A program made the position numbers and the translations under genes. Shown here in pieces: positions 48,136 through 58,633 of a DNA stretch of 64,000 nt; position 1 is the first letter of the stretch, and every line of letters starts with the position of its first letter. This stretch comes from Populus alba (Eukaryota; Streptophyta; Magnoliopsida; Malpighiales; Salicaceae), in assembly GCF_005239225.2 (NCBI RefSeq), contig NC_133288.1:8203035-8267034 (forward strand). Direction: 5' to 3'. The notes beneath the pieces were generated by a model, which was given only the letters and a program-made list of their open reading frames with translations, was not told the DNA's origin and did not search any database.

Positions 48136-48971
48136 GCAACATCCCTATGAAGTGATGTTCTTCGCATTATCCCACACCCTGCAATTATTTTTATCATATT
48201 ATTCTAATAATGTATCTTTTTCTTTCTTGGCTACTTATGGTATTGTTGGCTATGAAATGGTCACAGGACAAGATTTGTTTCTTTTTCAACTATAGAAATT
48301 ATTCAAGGACAAAAAATGAATGTTAAATAACTATTGTCTAACTGTGGCAACACTCCCATTGTTATTTTTGGTTGCTGCTAATGCTCAAAGTGAGATTAGT
48401 CTTCCCAGATCGGACATAAAAAAAAATTACAGGCCCTGAGCTACATATCATCAACCCAGATCGTGTAGGTAACCAGGGAAAATTACTCATCTTTAATATG
48501 TCATTGTTTACTCTAAAAATAAACTTAGTGTTTGTCTTATTGTTCAATTTAAAGTTCAAATAAAGTTATTTATTTTATAAATAAAAGGCATGCTGTTCTT
48601 GGGGACGTTATTGAAATCTGCTGAAGATGAAGATTTTATAAAGGTGTAATGTCGTTCGATATAGATTTTTATGCTTCATTATAAATAAAAAGCATGTACA
48701 TTGATTTCCATGTTTGATCATATTGAATAACGTATTGTATTCTCTCCAATCGTAGCTCTTTTCGATTTCAATTTTTAATATTTGCCATGTACTCATACAT
48801 CTCTTTCACAGCCGAAATTTGATTTATAATTTGCTGTCCAGCTTTGATATTTTGTTTGTTCGTTGTTCTCTTATAAATGTTGATTTCCAAACCAATTCAA
48901 ACACAATGTCATCATTTTTCTTTTCTTACTGCTGTTGTGGGCAAGGTTTTTTGCTTGCGACATTGCTGCAC
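48136..48971 (+). other. 3' flank of SSL gene 1
   Basis: Collinear with 61426-62310 downstream of gene 2. No separate gene. It ends where element C begins, at cattgctgcac. Confidence 0.7.
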
Positions 48972-49727
48972 AGAATAATAAAGGATTAACGAAGGGAGAT
49001 AGTGGCAGATCTAAAAGAAAAGGGGGGGAAACAAAAGTGAAATCTACTGTTTGTGTTTGTTGGGTTGCCTTGCAGGTGACTGGGAGATCCACCACTGGTA
49101 CGAGCAGGAAGAGAAGGAGACGAACCTGATCCACCCGTTTGCTGGTCTTCACCAGTGACGACACGTGGATCCATGCACCATCAGTGGCGGTGGTGTGTGA
49201 GCACCACGCATTGTACTAAGGTCTTGTTTGGCTAATTTCAATTTCTGTTATTTTGTAATATGTAAAAATGATGTGTGAGTTGAGCATAGTAAAAAGTGAT
49301 GTGCGTGTTTGTATTTTTTTTATGTATGTTATTGAATTAAAAAAAAAAAGAATTTAATGGTTTAATTTGCATATGATCAAGTATTTTACGGACAAATAAA
49401 ATCATGTTGTATTTCTCGTGAAAATATAGGAAGTTTCTACATATTTTTTTCGGATTTAATAACTAATTTATTAAAGCGTTAAGAATTTGATTAATATGTT
49501 TAAATTTTTAAATCACATCAAAACCACAGAGAGCTTACCTTAGGTAGGGTGTGTTAAGGGTGTTAATACCTTTCCTAGCCACAACCAGTCCTTTACCCAT
49601 GAATCTATTACAATGACCAGTACACCTAGGTTTCCTAGTAGCCCTGAATCAAATACTAGGTGGCGACTCCTCAAATCAAACAAACGAATGAAAATCGCCA
49701 TCGAACGCCGCTCGGGGACGTGCGACA
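48972..49727 (+). repeat. Element C 5' LTR, truncated
   Basis: Matches 55890-56707 (aaaggattaac, ttgccttgcaggtgactggg, acgtgcgaca). The first ~700 bp of the LTR are missing. The frames over it have no recognisable product. Confidence 0.82.
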
Positions 49728-49730
49728 AAA

Positions 49731-49748
49731 TGACGACTCCACTGGGGA
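49731..49748 (+). other. Primer binding site, element C
   Basis: tgacgactccactgggga, the tRNA-Arg-type site with one change from elements A and B. Confidence 0.8.
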
Positions 49749-50504
49749 AGGTACTGTTTTCTACTCCACGGGGACGCCGCTTTGTTTTTTGAAGTGTTCA
49801 AGTTTTTTTATTATGTTTTGTTTTGTTTTATTTTTGTTTTATTCATGCATTATATGAAATTATTGTTTCATTTTATTTTTGTTTTATTCATGCATTGTAT
49901 GAAATTCTCTCATGCATCAAGTGTTTTAATTTTTGAAAGCACACACAAGCTTCAGGTTAGGTGGAGGATTAGCAGTTTACCTTACAACTTTTAGTCAAGT
50001 TTTAAGTTTGTGTAAACCCCAACTCTTCGTTGAGTGCTTACACTATTAGTGATTGGTATATGTGCCATCCCACTATCTGTTGAGCCCCCATATTGCCTTT
50101 ATGAGGGTGATAACTGAAACAACAAGAGATCCTTTTTTAGAGACCAAGTAGTAAACCTACCATTTGTCTCACGTAAAAAGATTAAAACCTGCATTTAGGA
50201 TGTATGCTCCATACATATTGTTTTGCATCTGAACAAGCTCTTCTTGAAGCATCTTGAATTCAGGACTTTCGGGGGATATAATGGTCATTACTCAAGAAAT
50301 TTCTATTGTAGAGTTTGAGCAAGAATAAAAATTCTTGTTTCATCATGCAAGACGTATGATCATATGTCACCCCTCGAAGGGCAAGTTCATCATATAGATT
50401 ACATGTCATATATTTATCATGCATGTAACGGGATGAAAAATAGGTTCCCTTATTGGCGATTTACTACATTAGACTAAAAAAGATTGATAATTAAAAAAAA
50501 AAAA
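49749..50504 (+). other. Element C leader
   Basis: 49950-50170 matches the leaders of A and B. gttttattcatgcat... is duplicated at 49840-49905. No gene. Confidence 0.65.
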
Positions 50505-51610
50505 AAAGGTCAGAGAGAGGCTCATTGTCAACAGGAAGTTGAGAGCATCAAAGGTGAAGTTGCTAGACTCAGATCTACTTGAACAAGTGTTAAGCATCAA
50601 ATTAAAAGGGAATGTCTGCATAGTTTTCTGTGGGAACACTGCTTTTCCACATCCAATTGAAGCTGCACCTCTCCTTTTTAGTCATGAACAACAACAACAA
50701 TGCCTTCAGTCATCAACTAATGACAACCTTTGTTCTTGTTTAGTTGAATTATTCATTATTCATCGCCTTCACAGTTTCCAATGGCACCAAATAAATGCTA
50801 GCCTTTTGTGCATGGTGCATTAGTCTTCTTTGAAGTTACCCCTACTGTGAGCTCAATTCCAGTCCAACATGATTAAATACTAAACTCATACATGGCAGAG
50901 CTCTCTCTGTAGAGATTTGTTTGTGGATATGTCAGAGGGGAATGCAAGAGGGAATGTAGTAGTTTCATATGTTATAAAACATCCCCCCATCAGTTTTAAC
51001 AATGAAACACTATAATAGGAAGAAGAGTCAGACCTGGTCTGAAAATATAAGCAGTCATCCAACTTCTATGTGGCAGAGATGTCCCTATAGAAATTTGTTT
51101 GCGGCCCTACAAGTGGGGAATCTAAGAGGGGATACAGTAGTTTCAAATCATCTATAATTTTCTCTTACTAGTGTTAGCATTACAATGCAAAAGTAGGGAG
51201 AAAAAGCAAACTTGAACTGAAAAATATTAAGGAGATTGGAACTTTATCATAACAGAACTCCCTCTACAAGTGTTTGTTTGCTACACTGTCAGTGAGGAAT
51301 TAAAGAGGAGAGAAATGAGTTTTAGATTCATTAGGTTCTTTTCCAATATGAGACAATGCGTGATTCCACACGTCAACAGTGGTGGTGCTGCATGTTTCTG
51401 TGCGCTGCCAAGATTACCTAACTGTTGGAAAGTTTCCAACAATCTTTAAACAACCACAATAACATTGGAAGATTGACATGATGTTGTGAAGATTGCTGAA
51501 AGAATTGAACAAGCTATCAAGAGGGGAAAGATTAAAGGTTCTGCCATAGATTCCAGAATGATGTTGAAAGATGTATCAGGAGATGACTCTAAAGGTGGAA
51601 AACCTTAGTT
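50505..51610 (+). pseudogene. Element C gag remnant
   Basis: Degenerate stretches match Gag: agttgagagcatcaaaggtgaagttgc (as ELESVKNEVA) near 50536, and attgctgaaagaattgaaca (as VAERIEQ) near 51491. Between them is an unrelated triplicated block. No usable frame. Confidence 0.6.
50892..51330 (+). repeat. Three diverged ~178-bp tandem repeats
   Basis: Units start near 50892, 51070 and 51248 with (c/t)a(t/a)ggcagag..., followed by a tagagatttgtttg-like phrase and a gaggggaat...agagggaa phrase. Confidence 0.8.
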
Positions 51611-54500
51611 ATGTGGTCTAGCCAGGTCTTGCTATTCTTATAGTGTTGAAATGTCTTTACCAAGATTGACATCCCCCTGCTACTCGAGTTTGTCGACTAG
51701 CGTCTGCCAAAATCCAGACTTGTTGCCTCGGTTCCGTTAAATCCCATGCAACCACTGTTTTCTATGTGATATAATCCAAACAGGAGATTTGAATATCATA
51801 GTGGGGTCCCCGACCATTTCAATTAAACAGTTATAAGAATTTCAAGAATCAAGTCCGGAAGTTGGTGAGCAAGAGACGAGTGAAGTCTGTGAAGGAGGTT
51901 GTCATTAGTCATATTATCACATAACATTCTCAAAATGACAAGTGATCGAAATTGCTTGGCAAAACACAAATATTGCTAAAGTAGCTGATCCAAGAAGGGT
52001 GTTGAACTGTCAATCATTTTTTTATGAATTTTTGCCATTTTGCATTTTGTTTTGGGATCACATCTCATCCTTTAACGAAACATGTCATTTCTTTGTCTTT
52101 TTTTTGTTTTGAAAGCATGAGATATTTCTTTCAAAGATTATTTTGACAATATTTTGATCAAACTCCAACATGTAAAATTAAGGCTAGTCAATCCTAAAAG
52201 ATTAAAAGTGTTTTGATTGCAGAAAAGACTCAATGCTTGAAAATGATATGAAGGAGAATGCCTATCAATTTTAAGAGGGGTAAAAGAGGTTTCAATTGAA
52301 GAAAGACACAACAAATGACAAAAATCAACACAAAAAACAACGAGCTTTATGTCTTTTAGTGTGTCTATGATAAAGCCTCTACATTCTTCAAAAAGATTAG
52401 ATTGCTTATTCATCAAAGGAAAAGTTGGATTTGCATTATGACCTATGTTAAGAGAATTCTAATCTTTGAAATTAACAAGGTTATATGTCACTTTCTCTAC
52501 AAAGACAATAAGAGGAAAAAAAAAAAGGTTGATGAATAGTTGATGTTGATCCTAGGTCTTTGAAACCTTTAAACACTTTGTGAGCCTATGAATTTCCTTT
52601 TCTTTCATAGCCATGAATCATAGCCTACATTACATGCTTTAAAAAGCTCTTTTTAATCAAGTAAGCAATCTGAACTGATAAATAGCGATCTCAAAACTTG
52701 AAGAGCTTTTCTATAATAGTCGTGGCTTCATGGATTAAGCTACTTGTTATTATGCATGCTGATAAAATTGGTGTTAAAAAACAAAACAATCTTTCTTGAT
52801 GAATCCTCAAGTTTTGACTTAAGCCTTTTATTTTCCTTGAAATTCATATAAGGTCAACTTATTCATATACCATCAAAAGATATACCCAAGATCAAAGATT
52901 AAAACTGACACAAAGAACCATGCAAAAAGCCATTTTAATCTTATAACGGGTTAATTTCTATTTTTGAAATACAAGACAATCAAAGGACTACACTGAATAG
53001 CATGTGTTGGGTTTTTGACCAAGGAAGCTTGATTTATGAAAATATTTTTTAAAAATTTATACCCCTCTGATTTCATTTCAATAATTAGACTTGAATAGAC
53101 ATGATCTTTGAAATATGAGAGTTGATTCTAGAACAAGAAAGATTGTCAAAAAACAAAAACATCGATCGAATTAGCAAAATCCTTGACAAGAATAACATCA
53201 ACACTTCTCGACACTCCTTGAAAAGTTGACCATCTGGGGGTGCAATATAATGGACCCTGAGAAGGAAAAGAAGCAGTATTCAGATTAGCTTGGGGGCAAT
53301 GAAAGATGATTAAATAATGAATCAGCGAGCTGAGGAAAATTATGAAAGAAAAAAAGATAATCAGAAGAACAAGCACACTCAAATCAATTAAGGGCAACGA
53401 TGTTCATGAACAGTCCATGAACTAGTAAACCCCGACAACAATTGAGAGTAAAGATATACCTAAAGAACATCTTTATATTTTCATCTAGGGTTTAACCTCT
53501 GAAACATGGTTATAATTCCCGATAGATGTTATCGTGCAATTGCATTTGAGTGAATGTCATAAAGATGCATACCACAAAGACTGACGGTGGGACCATCTGT
53601 TTTGAAACCCAAGGACACACTTCACTGCAAGAATATAGGTGATGAACATTATTAATAGTATCAATGCATTTCTTTTCATGATTTGATTTAACAACTTGAG
53701 AGGAATCTATTAAGAAGAACATTGAGCATACAACGATGAGCTTTTTACTGCAAAGTATGAGATCCATGTCTAGATGACTTGGCAGTTCTATGAAGGATGG
53801 TGATCATATATACTTGAATGGTTTCAACTGAAGGCAAGTTTATGACTAATTGACAACCTTGATGGGTGTTGGCACGATGTGCACAATCAATGAGAGAACA
53901 ATTCTTAAAAGAATCAAGGAGATGAATGATTAAGCTTCTTCATGATGAATCAAGCAACACCACATTTGGGGGTATTGTTAAGCTTGATAAACAGCAAGAG
54001 CAATAATCATCGTGGACAACCCAGGATGGGCACTGCATTTACAGCCGAGTGATAGTTATCACATGAATGAGCCAATGCATGGAAAGAACAAAGAAGACTT
54101 TGGAATGCAAACAAATACACCCTATGATGATAGATCATCAAAGAGGGGGGGCTATATTTCAAATTAGGTAAGGATGCATGCATACCATCTAACCTCAAAG
54201 CATTGCACATATATTTTTTACTTGTTACAGGAAAAATCCTCAATAAAGTCTAGCAAGATTGTGGACAGAAAGAATCATTGAGTTGATAATAACAAAGAAT
54301 CATGGCTTTGACCCTGGAATGAGGAAAAGATGAGATGAACCCTACCATGAGGAAAAAAAAAGAAAAAAAAATAAGAAGATCAATCTTGTCATCAGTAGGA
54401 TTCTTTAGGTCAACCTTACAATCAGGTAGTGCCAAGTTTGTCAGCCTTATCCTCTTAGGACTTCTCCAGCCAAGTTTTTTTACCATGTAAATGACATTCT
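51611..54500 (+). other. Element C internal region without genes
   Basis: No pol domain is readable. Includes the candidate micro-intron 54168-54230 and sequence shared with element B near 54240-54350. Confidence 0.55.
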
Positions 54501-54501
54501 A

Positions 54502-54670
54502 TCATTTGGGTAGGTTACCCATAACAATGAGACCACTTTTCACTTTTCATCTGGGTAGGTCACCCATTACAACAAGATCACTTCATATTTTTTTTTCACT
54601 TGGGTAGGTCACCCATCACAATGAAACCATTATTTTTTCTAGGTAGGTCATCCATTATAACGAGACCATA
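54502..54670 (+). repeat. Four short tandem units, gggtaggtcacccatta
   Basis: Units about 45-60 bp apart: gggtaggttacccataac, gggtaggtcacccattac, gggtaggtcacccatcac, aggtaggtcatccattat. Each holds an inverted GGGT/ACCC pair. Confidence 0.85.
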
Positions 54671-54700
54671 CACACGTCTCTGTGTCAGTTCTGGTTAAAG

Positions 54701-54933
54701 GAGATCGCCAGATGGGACCTCGGTTAACCCAACCACACATAGAGTTTAGCTTTGATTAAAGGGAATTGCTAGATGGGATTTCAGGTTGATAGAGCAACAC
54801 ACCGACTTTGGTTCTGGTAAAGGAGATCGCTAAATTGGATCTCAGGTTAACCTAACCACGCACAAAGTTTAGCTTTGACTGAGTTACACACCGGTTTTGA
54901 TTCTGATTAAAGGAGATCGTGAGATGGGATCTC
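54701..54933 (+). repeat. Element C hairpin units
   Basis: Four 21-nt units at 54701, 54762, 54823 and 54913. Arms: GAGATC/GACCTC (one mismatch), GGAATT/GATTTC (two wobbles), GAGATC/GATCTC twice. Loops GCCAGATGG, GCTAGATGG, GCTAAATTG, GTGAGATGG. Confidence 0.85.
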
Positions 54934-54942
54934 AGGTTAACC

Positions 54943-54954
54943 TAAAAAGAAAAG

Positions 54955-54987
<33 letters not shown>

Positions 54988-55018
54988 AAGAAAGAAAGAA
55001 AAGAAAAGAAAAGAAAAG
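54943..55018 (+). repeat. Purine microsatellite (AAAG/AG)n
   Basis: Runs of aaagaaag, agagag and aaaag; a following agacaaagttctaagatgagtg is repeated at 55058. Confidence 0.9.
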
Positions 55019-55170
55019 ACAAAGTTCTAAGATGAGTGAATCACTCAGCAAGAAAAGAAAAGACAAAGCTCTAAGATGAGTGGATCACCCAGCAAGCCAG
55101 GAAGACCTTAAGTTTTCTTTACAAAGCTTACTATGCAAAACATTGAGGATGTTTTTTCTTCATAAGCATT

Positions 55171-55186
55171 GTAAAGAGGGGGCATA
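55171..55186 (+). other. Polypurine tract, element C
   Basis: gtAAAGAGGGGGCATA before the LTR start TGTTGAAATT. Confidence 0.8.
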
Positions 55187-56707
55187 TGTTGAAATTACGA
55201 CTTTAAAGAAGAAAGGAAGGGAGAAAAAAGGTGAGCAATGAAGTAGGCAAGGCCAATCCATCTGTCAGCTTCTAGGTCAAAAGCGAGTCTCCATTACGCA
55301 GTGATCTTTTCGAAAGTGGAGGTCGAGTCCAGCTCTAATCCAATCTCTGATGGCGTAGTGGGCTAACTGACTGACCTAAAGGCTTTTCCTTCGCCCCTCC
55401 CTTGGCCAAAGTAGCCGTCACTTACCTTTTCCTCATCTCCCTCGACCAGAGAACTGGCAGAGCCGTTCCCCCTTCTTAGCTGACTGAAACGTCCCAGCCA
55501 AGAACGCCATCTATTTCCCTCATCAACAGACTTCCAGACTCTCTCTTGGCCAACCACCTTCAACCAGCCAGCATCAGCGTCTCTTTCCCCATCAGCAGCA
55601 TCTATTTCCTCTTCGGTCTCCTCAACTATAGGGAATAAAACAGACATCGTCTTCTGCCTCTCGCAGTAAAGTCAGCCCTGAATCAGCTCCTCCCCCACAC
55701 ACAGCAATGGCCATGGACGACCTGCGGATGAACCACTCTCTCATCCAGAAGCAGCGGTCAGTCCCTTGAGTCGATTCCCCCCGAGCCCCATCATCGCGTG
55801 TGCAGACACGCCTCCAGTCACGATAGCTTCTTCTCAGATCTTCAACCATTCGGAAGGTAATAAGCAACGACGGCATTGAACCTAGAAGAAGAAAGGATTA
55901 ACAGAGGGATACAGTAACAGATCTAAAAGAAAAGGGGGGAAACAAAAGTGAAATGTATTGTTTGTGTTTGTTGGGTTGCCTTGCAGGTGACTGGGAGATC
56001 CACCGTCGGTACAAACGGGAAGAGAAGAAGGAGACGATCCTGATCCACCAGTTTGTTGGTCTTCGCCGGCGACGGCATGTGGATCCACGCGTCGCCAGTG
56101 GTGGCGGGGCGTGAGCTCCTCGCGGCGTACTATTCCAGCAGGTCCCAGAAGGCTTCCCTACAGTTCTTATATTATTAGGGGCTGTGTTTTGTAATTTTGG
56201 AAGGTCTTGTTTGGTTAATTTCAATTTCTGTTATATTGTAACATGTAAAAATGATGTTTGAGATGAGCATAGTAAAACGTGATGTGTGTGTTTGTAATTT
56301 TTTATGTATGTTATTGAATTATATATAAAAAAAGAATTTAATGGTTTAATTTGCATTTGATCATGTATTACGGACAAATAAAATCATGTTGTATTTTCCG
56401 TGAAAATATAAGAACATGTTTCTATATATTTTCTGGGATTTAATAACTTATTTATTAAAGCGTTAGGAATTTGATAAATATGTTTAAATTTTTAAATTAC
56501 ATCAAAACCACGAAGCAGCTTACCTCAGGTATGGTTCGTTAGGGGTACCTTTCCTAGCCACAACCAATCATTTACTCGTGAATTTGTGACAAAGACCAGT
56601 ATACTCGAGTTTCCTAGTAGCCCTGAATCAAATATTAGGTGGCAACTCCTGAAATCAAGTAAACGAATGAAAAATCGCCATCAAATGCCGCTCGAGGACG
56701 TGCGACA
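55187..56707 (+). repeat. Element C 3' LTR
   Basis: 1521 bp from TGTTGAAATT to ACGTGCGACA. Shorter than the LTRs of A and B but with the same end. Short frames (minus 55363-55876) have no known product. Confidence 0.82.
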
Positions 56708-57460
56708 GTCTCTACAGCCTGGAACAGCCCAAACGGTTTATACTAGCGTGTAGTCAGGTGTCAGTGGATCGTTTTCGTGCAAATTTAATTTAATTTGAGA
56801 AAAAAACGAGGCGTCAAATGTATTGGAAAAGAGGCCCTCGGGCAGCCTCTCTTAAGAAGAAGATGATAAGTATTTCTATCAATTACACTTTAGTCCTTTA
56901 ATTTGTGATTTATCTCTAATCACCCCTGATTAAGTTCAATTCAAACCCTAGATTTCAGCGTCTTTTCCAGTTTGGTCCTTGGTTTTGAAATTATTTAATC
57001 AAGTCCTCAATTAGTCATCAAACTTCAATATTTATGCAATTAAGCACCTGATTTGACCAAATCAACTCTCAAAAATTCTAATTTAACCCCAGAACTTTAA
57101 TTTCTTCCAATTAAATCCCAAATTTACTTAAAAATCAATTTTTCTTGCAATCAAACCCTCTATAAATTCAATTAAACCTCCAATAAAATTTAATTGAGTC
57201 CATAAACATCTGATTTTGGACATTTTTTCCTCAAATTGAATTTTTCTTTATCAACAGGGCTCTCTTCAGTCGATGATATACTATAAAACCTCAATATTTG
57301 TATTTTTGAACCTCCTGAACCAAATTCTAGCTATTTTCTGGGCGTTCCAGTATCCTCTTCTTACTGTTGTTATTTTTTGAATTTTTGTTTTGTCGAATAT
57401 ATAATTTTTTTTTAAGAGACAAGGTGAATTTGAAGAATAACCCAAAAATAGGTTATGACA
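56708..57460 (-). repeat. Minus-strand Ogre-type LTR fragment
   Basis: Read on the minus strand from 57460 it begins TGTCATAACCTATTTTTGGG, and its body carries the same ttaattgcataaat phrases as the LTR starts of A and B. It abuts the plus-strand LTR end of element C head to tail-end, so a rearrangement is likely. Confidence 0.78.
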
Positions 57461-58002
57461 GAAGTTAATATCTTTTATAACTATTTTTTAAAAAAAATAT
57501 CTAACATGAAATTAAAGAAAAAAGTAGTTAAAAATATGTTATATTGATCTTTAATCTTCTCAGACGTATTATTTGTAGTATTAGGTTTTTGTCTAAACTA
57601 TCTCATGGGCAAAAGATTAGGCTCGTTAGGCATGAAATTGATTTCATTTTATGTAAGTAGAGGAAAGAAGAAAAAAAAATATCACATTTTGTTTATTATG
57701 GAGTGTTCAATGTGAAAAATAATATAAAAGTACTTGAAGCTAAGATTTACAATGTTTTTTCTTTGGTACTATAACTATTATTTTTTTATTTTATTTCTTA
57801 AAATATTTTTTATTTAATAAAAATAAAATTTATAAAGATAAACTGAATGCAAGTTTATGACCTTTGGAACATCTATTAAAAATAAATACTTGAAAAAATG
57901 AAGTATCAATTAAATATAAAAATTTTATTTAAGACTATGTAAAAAAAATTTAAAATAAATCAAGATGATGAATTTAAGATTAATAAAATACCAGGAGATT
58001 AA
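57461..58002 (+). other. Flank upstream of SSL gene 2
   Basis: No gene. 57645-57755 resembles part of intron 1 of SSL gene 2 (59925-60035). Confidence 0.55.
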
Positions 58003-58200
58003 ATTGAAAAGAGAGAGACAGAGAAAGGTAGAATTAAAAAAAAAAAAAAAAAAAACTAGACAATAAAATCATATAAATGACGTATACGTCATCTTCCACA
58101 TGCATATAATTGATTATTTTTGCATAAGATGACTTTATGGTCGATGACGAGGCATCTTCCTCGAAAGTCATTTCCAGCAGGCATGCACTTGTAGGAAGAA
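58003..58200 (+). repeat. Left flank of SSL duplication, copy 2 (empty site for the hAT-like element)
   Basis: Matches 40864-41018 plus 43273 onward with the 2.25 kb insert missing; CTTGTAGG occurs once. Confidence 0.85.
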
Positions 58201-58633
58201 CAATTTAGAATTCAATGTATATAATTTTCTATTGATGAATAGATTTCTGCGAAGATATGTTTTTGTTTTTTAATCGCAGATGCCATCAACGTTCCTGTCA
58301 GTTCTGGAAAGAAGGCAGATGCGTGGCCCTTTTTCATTGTTTTTGTGGTCGTTAGAAGAGCCCATATAAGAGTTTGACTCGGATAAAATTGGGGTTGAGT
58401 TGACAGAATCAATTCAAGTTTGGATCTTTTAAGAGAAAAACTCATGAAATAATGTGGTCTTGGTAAAAAAAAAAACAAGAGTCTATTTCACGAGTATTTT
58501 TAAACTTAATGGTCTTTATATTGTTTTCGTTTTATGACATCAAATATTAAAATGCCAATGATTTCAGACAACTTGTTTCATAATTTAAATGCTTGCTCAG
58601 TATCTAGATAACATTATGCAACCCCCTATGGAT

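Larger units (their letters stand above)
48972..56707 (+). mobile_element. Element C: deleted Ogre-like LTR element
   Basis: A truncated 5' LTR (48972-49727), PBS, leader, remnants of gag, and a 3' region with polypurine tract and a full 3' LTR (55187-56707) are in the right order. ORF1, protease, RT, RNase H and integrase are missing. The 3' region at 54240-54350 matches element B at 36650-36780. It sits in the 3' flank of SSL gene 1. Confidence 0.8.

Noticed and set aside
55363..55876. GC-richer minus-strand frames as a host gene
   Set aside because: They lie wholly in the element C 3' LTR, lack a known domain, and the corresponding part of the 5' LTR is deleted, so there is no second copy to support them.
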